Shown one piece after another: positions 62,040-64,000 of a stretch of DNA of 64,000 bases. The DNA comes from PGYT01 sp963675055 (GTDB taxonomy: Bacteria; Bacteroidota; Ignavibacteria; Ignavibacteriales; Melioribacteraceae): contig CAXXJE010000001.1 of assembly GCA_963675055.2 (NCBI GenBank), positions 124,001-188,000 on the forward strand, given 5' to 3'. The notes below the pieces were generated by a model. The model did not search any database, was not told the DNA's origin, and was given only the letters and a program-made list of their open reading frames with translations. Each line of letters starts with the position of its first letter. Within the stretch, counting starts at the first letter, position 1. A program made the translations under genes and the position numbers.

Positions 62040-62432
62040 CTAGTTCTGGGAGTCGTCTCCCTGAGCCGGTGTTTGCGATTGTGAATTGTCGTCAGATTGC
62101 TGTGTTGCTTCCGGAAGAGTGGGAGTAGATGGAACAGTAGGAACCTGCTGCCCGGAACTCTGAATAATACTTTCTCGCTGCTCGGTTGTCGTACTACCTG
62201 GCAAAAAGAATAGATTGACAACAAGCGCCAGACCAAGTATTATACTCGCCAGCCACCATGTGGATTTACTTAAAAAGTCGGCAGTTCTTCTGGATCCGAA
62301 CATTGTTCCGAAATTTCCAGTCGCACCACCGGATATTCCTGCTAATCCGCCGCCTTTACTTGACTGCAGCAGAACCATAATTACAAGCAGTATTGAAGCA
62401 ATAATTGCTATGATTGATAATAAAGTATACAT
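62040..62432 (-). CDS. secG: Preprotein translocase subunit SecG
   Basis: A 130-residue SecG started at ATG 62432; the frame continues into the tRNA gene upstream, which cannot be coding. It has two membrane helices (YTLLSIIAIIASILLVIMVL and WWLASIILGLALVVNLFF) with the conserved LLQSSKGGGLAGISGG loop between them. A Gln/Ser/Thr/Pro-rich tail of about 55 residues follows, longer than in E. coli. It helps SecA-driven translocation through SecYE. Confidence 0.92.
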   Translation of the reverse strand: MYTLLSIIAIIASILLVIMVLLQSSKGGGLAGISGGATGNFGTMFGSRRTADFLSKSTWWLASIILGLALVVNLFFLPGSTTTEQRESIIQSSGQQVPTVPSTPTLPEATQQSDDNSQSQTPAQGDDSQN

Positions 62433-62450
62433 TTTCAACTCCAGGTTTTG

Positions 62451-62524
62451 TAGCGAGGGAGGGATTCGAACCCCCGACACGTGGATTATGATTCCACTGC
62501 TCTAACCGACTGAGCTACCTCGCC
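62451..62524 (-). tRNA. tRNA-Met (CAU)
   Basis: A complete 74-nt cloverleaf on the minus strand. Acceptor GGCGAGG pairs with CCTCGCT (first pair G-U) and discriminator A. The D arm is AGCTCAGTCGGTTAGAGC, the anticodon stem GTGGA/TCCAC holds loop ATCATAA with anticodon CAT, and the T arm has GTTCGAATCC. The G-U first pair and stem match elongator tRNA-Met rather than initiator; a TilS-modified tRNA-Ile2 cannot be fully excluded. CCA is not encoded. secG starts 18 bp downstream. Confidence 0.93.
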
Positions 62525-62604
62525 AAAAAGTCAAAAAATCGAGCAACTAATATAACTCATAAGATAATTAAGTTCAAATCCGTTTTTCTACAAATTCGTT
62601 GCGT

Positions 62605-63612
62605 CTATCTCCTCCGGAATCTTGATCTAAGTAAATAAATAAATAACGGAGACCCGACAAGTGCTGTAATTACTCCAACGGGCATCTCAGACGGTGCGAT
62701 GATCAGTCGTGCGATTGTATCCGCCACAATCAAAAAAACCGCGCCAAGAAAGAATGAAGCCGGAATCACAAGCCGGTTATCGTTTCCGAATAGTATTCTA
62801 CTTACATGTGGAACCAGGAGCCCAACGAATCCGACAATTCCGCTGACTGAGACTGCAACGCCGACAATAAGACTCGAAACAATATAGCCTGTATTTCGTA
62901 GAAATCCGCTATTCACACCGAGGTGTTTAGCGGTTTCGTCACCGAGCGATAACACGTTGAATCTTTGTGCGAACAAGCTTAGTACTATTGACAAGACCAG
63001 GATAATCGGCAGCACATAATAAACCGAGCCGGGATCCGCGAGAGACAGGTTTCCAAGCAGCCAGAAAAGTGCGGATCGGAAAGTCCCATCAATATATGTC
63101 ATCATGAGTAGAATTAATGCTGAAAAAAATGAGCCGACCATAACTCCAACAAGTAAAATTGTAGTCGGATCGAAGATGCCGAATCTTCTGCCCAGCGAAA
63201 AGACAACAAATATTACAAATAAGGCTCCGCTAAAAGCGAATAATTGCTGGCCTAAAAAAGACAATCCCAGCAGTACCCCAAGAACGGCACCGAATGTTCC
63301 CCCGCTCGAGACACCGAGTATATACGGTTCTGCAAGGGGATTCATCAGAATTGCCTGGAAGACAGCGCCCGCAACTGACAATCCGCCACCAACGGCAATT
63401 GCCAGTAAAACTCTGGGTAGACGCAGTTCTATAATTATCTGGTGATTTACATTTCCAGGTGAGTAATTAAATATTGAAGCGAAAATATCCGACAGGCCGA
63501 TTTGAACACTTCCGAATGATAATGCTGTAAAAGCGGTTACCATTACGAATGCTGACAGCAATGCTAAGGAATAAATATATTTAGCGGCAGTTACCGATTT
63601 AGTCGCTTCCAT
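62605..63612 (-). CDS. FecCD-type ABC transporter permease
   Basis: A 335-residue inner-membrane permease with about nine or ten helices, of the BtuC/FhuB/FecCD family for iron-siderophore, heme or cobalamin uptake. Typical pieces are RLPRVLLAIAVGGGLSVAGA, FQAILMNPLAEPYILGVSSG, GGTFGAVLGVLLGL, and the ATPase-contact stretch GFVGLLVPHVSRILFGNDNR. Its ATPase and binding protein genes are not in the window. Start codon and the first residues overlap the end of obg by 22 bp. Confidence 0.92.
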   Translation of the reverse strand: MEATKSVTAAKYIYSLALLSAFVMVTAFTALSFGSVQIGLSDIFASIFNYSPGNVNHQIIIELRLPRVLLAIAVGGGLSVAGAVFQAILMNPLAEPYILGVSSGGTFGAVLGVLLGLSFLGQQLFAFSGALFVIFVVFSLGRRFGIFDPTTILLVGVMVGSFFSALILLMMTYIDGTFRSALFWLLGNLSLADPGSVYYVLPIILVLSIVLSLFAQRFNVLSLGDETAKHLGVNSGFLRNTGYIVSSLIVGVAVSVSGIVGFVGLLVPHVSRILFGNDNRLVIPASFFLGAVFLIVADTIARLIIAPSEMPVGVITALVGSPLFIYLLRSRFRRR

Positions 63613-64000
63613 AAGCTATCCACAAGCGGTTTTATATTATTCCGGGAAACAGATGAGATAAAAAACAATTCATTGTCGTAGTTTTTCAGTTTACGTTTTC
63701 TAACCTTCTTCTCATCATCAGCATTTAGTAAGTCAGTTTTTGTGAACGATACAAGTATTTCCTTATCTGCAAGTTCACTACTGAAATTATTCAGCTCGCC
63801 TATAATTATATCAAATGTTTTCTGATAATGCTCGTCGGTTATGTCAATAAGAATTAACAGTATCCTTGTACGTTCAATATGCTTTAAAAATTTAATACCC
63901 AGCCCTTTCCCGGTATGGGCTCCTTCGATAATCCCGGGAATATCCGCTACGACGAAACTATCGTATTCACCATACTTTACAATTCCAAGGTTAGGTTCAA
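63591..64000 (-). CDS. obg: GTPase Obg (partial)
   Basis: The C-terminal 135 codons of Obg; the N-terminal Obg fold and the Walker A lie beyond the window end. Visible are EPNLGIVKYGEYDSFVVADI, the G3 motif DIPGIIEGAHTGKGLGIKFL with KHIERTRILLILIDITDEHY, the G4-like SFTKTDLL and the G5-like FISSVSR. This order is diagnostic of the Obg/CgtA GTPase, which acts in large-subunit assembly and stress control. It ends at 63591, inside the start of the FecCD permease gene. Confidence 0.92.
   Translation of the reverse strand, partial: EPNLGIVKYGEYDSFVVADIPGIIEGAHTGKGLGIKFLKHIERTRILLILIDITDEHYQKTFDIIIGELNNFSSELADKEILVSFTKTDLLNADDEKKVRKRKLKNYDNELFFISSVSRNNIKPLVDSLWKRLNR

Noticed and set aside
62433..62480. 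SecG with 16 extra N-terminal residues
   Set aside because: The stretch overlaps the tRNA-Met gene and SecG proteins begin at the first membrane helix.

Overview
The window falls into two parts with different character. From about 11.8 kb to the end it is a dense, conserved bacterial chromosome of the Bacteroidota/Chlorobiota (FCB) type, most likely an Ignavibacteria-like lineage. Support for this is a Chlorobium-type 2[4Fe-4S] ferredoxin, a DUF4837 lipoprotein, a SecA with an extended N-terminal region, a TAnnTTTG-type promoter element at rlmN, several TTG starts and many exported or lipoprotein TPR proteins. The lineage is an inference from gene families; no rRNA gene is present.

Positions 1-11.8 kb are an accessory, partly decayed segment. 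It opens with a sialic acid locus: the end of a GntR-type regulator, N-acetylneuraminate lyase (nanA), a broken sialidase, and a fusion of a Kelch-type sialate mutarotase with a Na+/solute symporter. Next comes a run of one-direction gene units (4.65-9.25 kb) separated by four related, roughly 130-bp imperfect palindromes that resemble integron attC sites. The units hold a decayed DUF3795/DUF3788 gene, an exported beta-propeller protein, a lipoprotein and an exported DUF5700 HELHH protein. No integrase is visible. A complete IS256-type element (9.37-10.67 kb) and fragments of an M1-like and an S51-like peptidase gene close the segment.

The rest reads as follows. 11.8-14.7 kb: Rieske protein and metallo-beta-lactamase-fold hydrolase, DUF1697, ferredoxin, DUF309. 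14.8-20.6 kb: TPM/LemA pair, UPF0210/ACT pair, two related TPR membrane proteins with an exported YidD-like protein. 20.6-28 kb: acyl-CoA dehydrogenase, small enzymes, ATP-grasp protein, class A beta-lactamase-like hydrolase and a sulfatase. 28.1-31.7 kb: a six-PAS histidine kinase with a stand-alone receiver. 31.9-33.9 kb: rlmN, an interrupted SMR exporter and a SpoU methyltransferase. 33.9-40.2 kb: secA-glnB-TPR lipoprotein-AlbA_2. 40.5-46 kb: GlnE-like protein, DUF2723 membrane protein, acetyltransferase. 46-56.8 kb: DUF4837, CTP-dependent lipid-kinase-like protein, ftsH-hpt-tilS, greA, AddB-like nuclease, CYTH and methyltransferase. 56.9-64 kb: outer-membrane protein, M14 peptidase, ECF sigma/anti-sigma pair, rpsU, LOG protein, secG, tRNA-Met, FecCD permease and the end of obg.

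The most noteworthy element is the attC-like palindrome array and its mostly exported cargo. Other points of interest are the sialidase lost from an otherwise intact sialate-uptake locus, the in-frame TGA in the SMR exporter, the exported YidD-like protein beside two paralogous TPR proteins, and the copy of the IS end sequence lying over the transposase ribosome binding site. All calls are by eye; no database search or folding was run.
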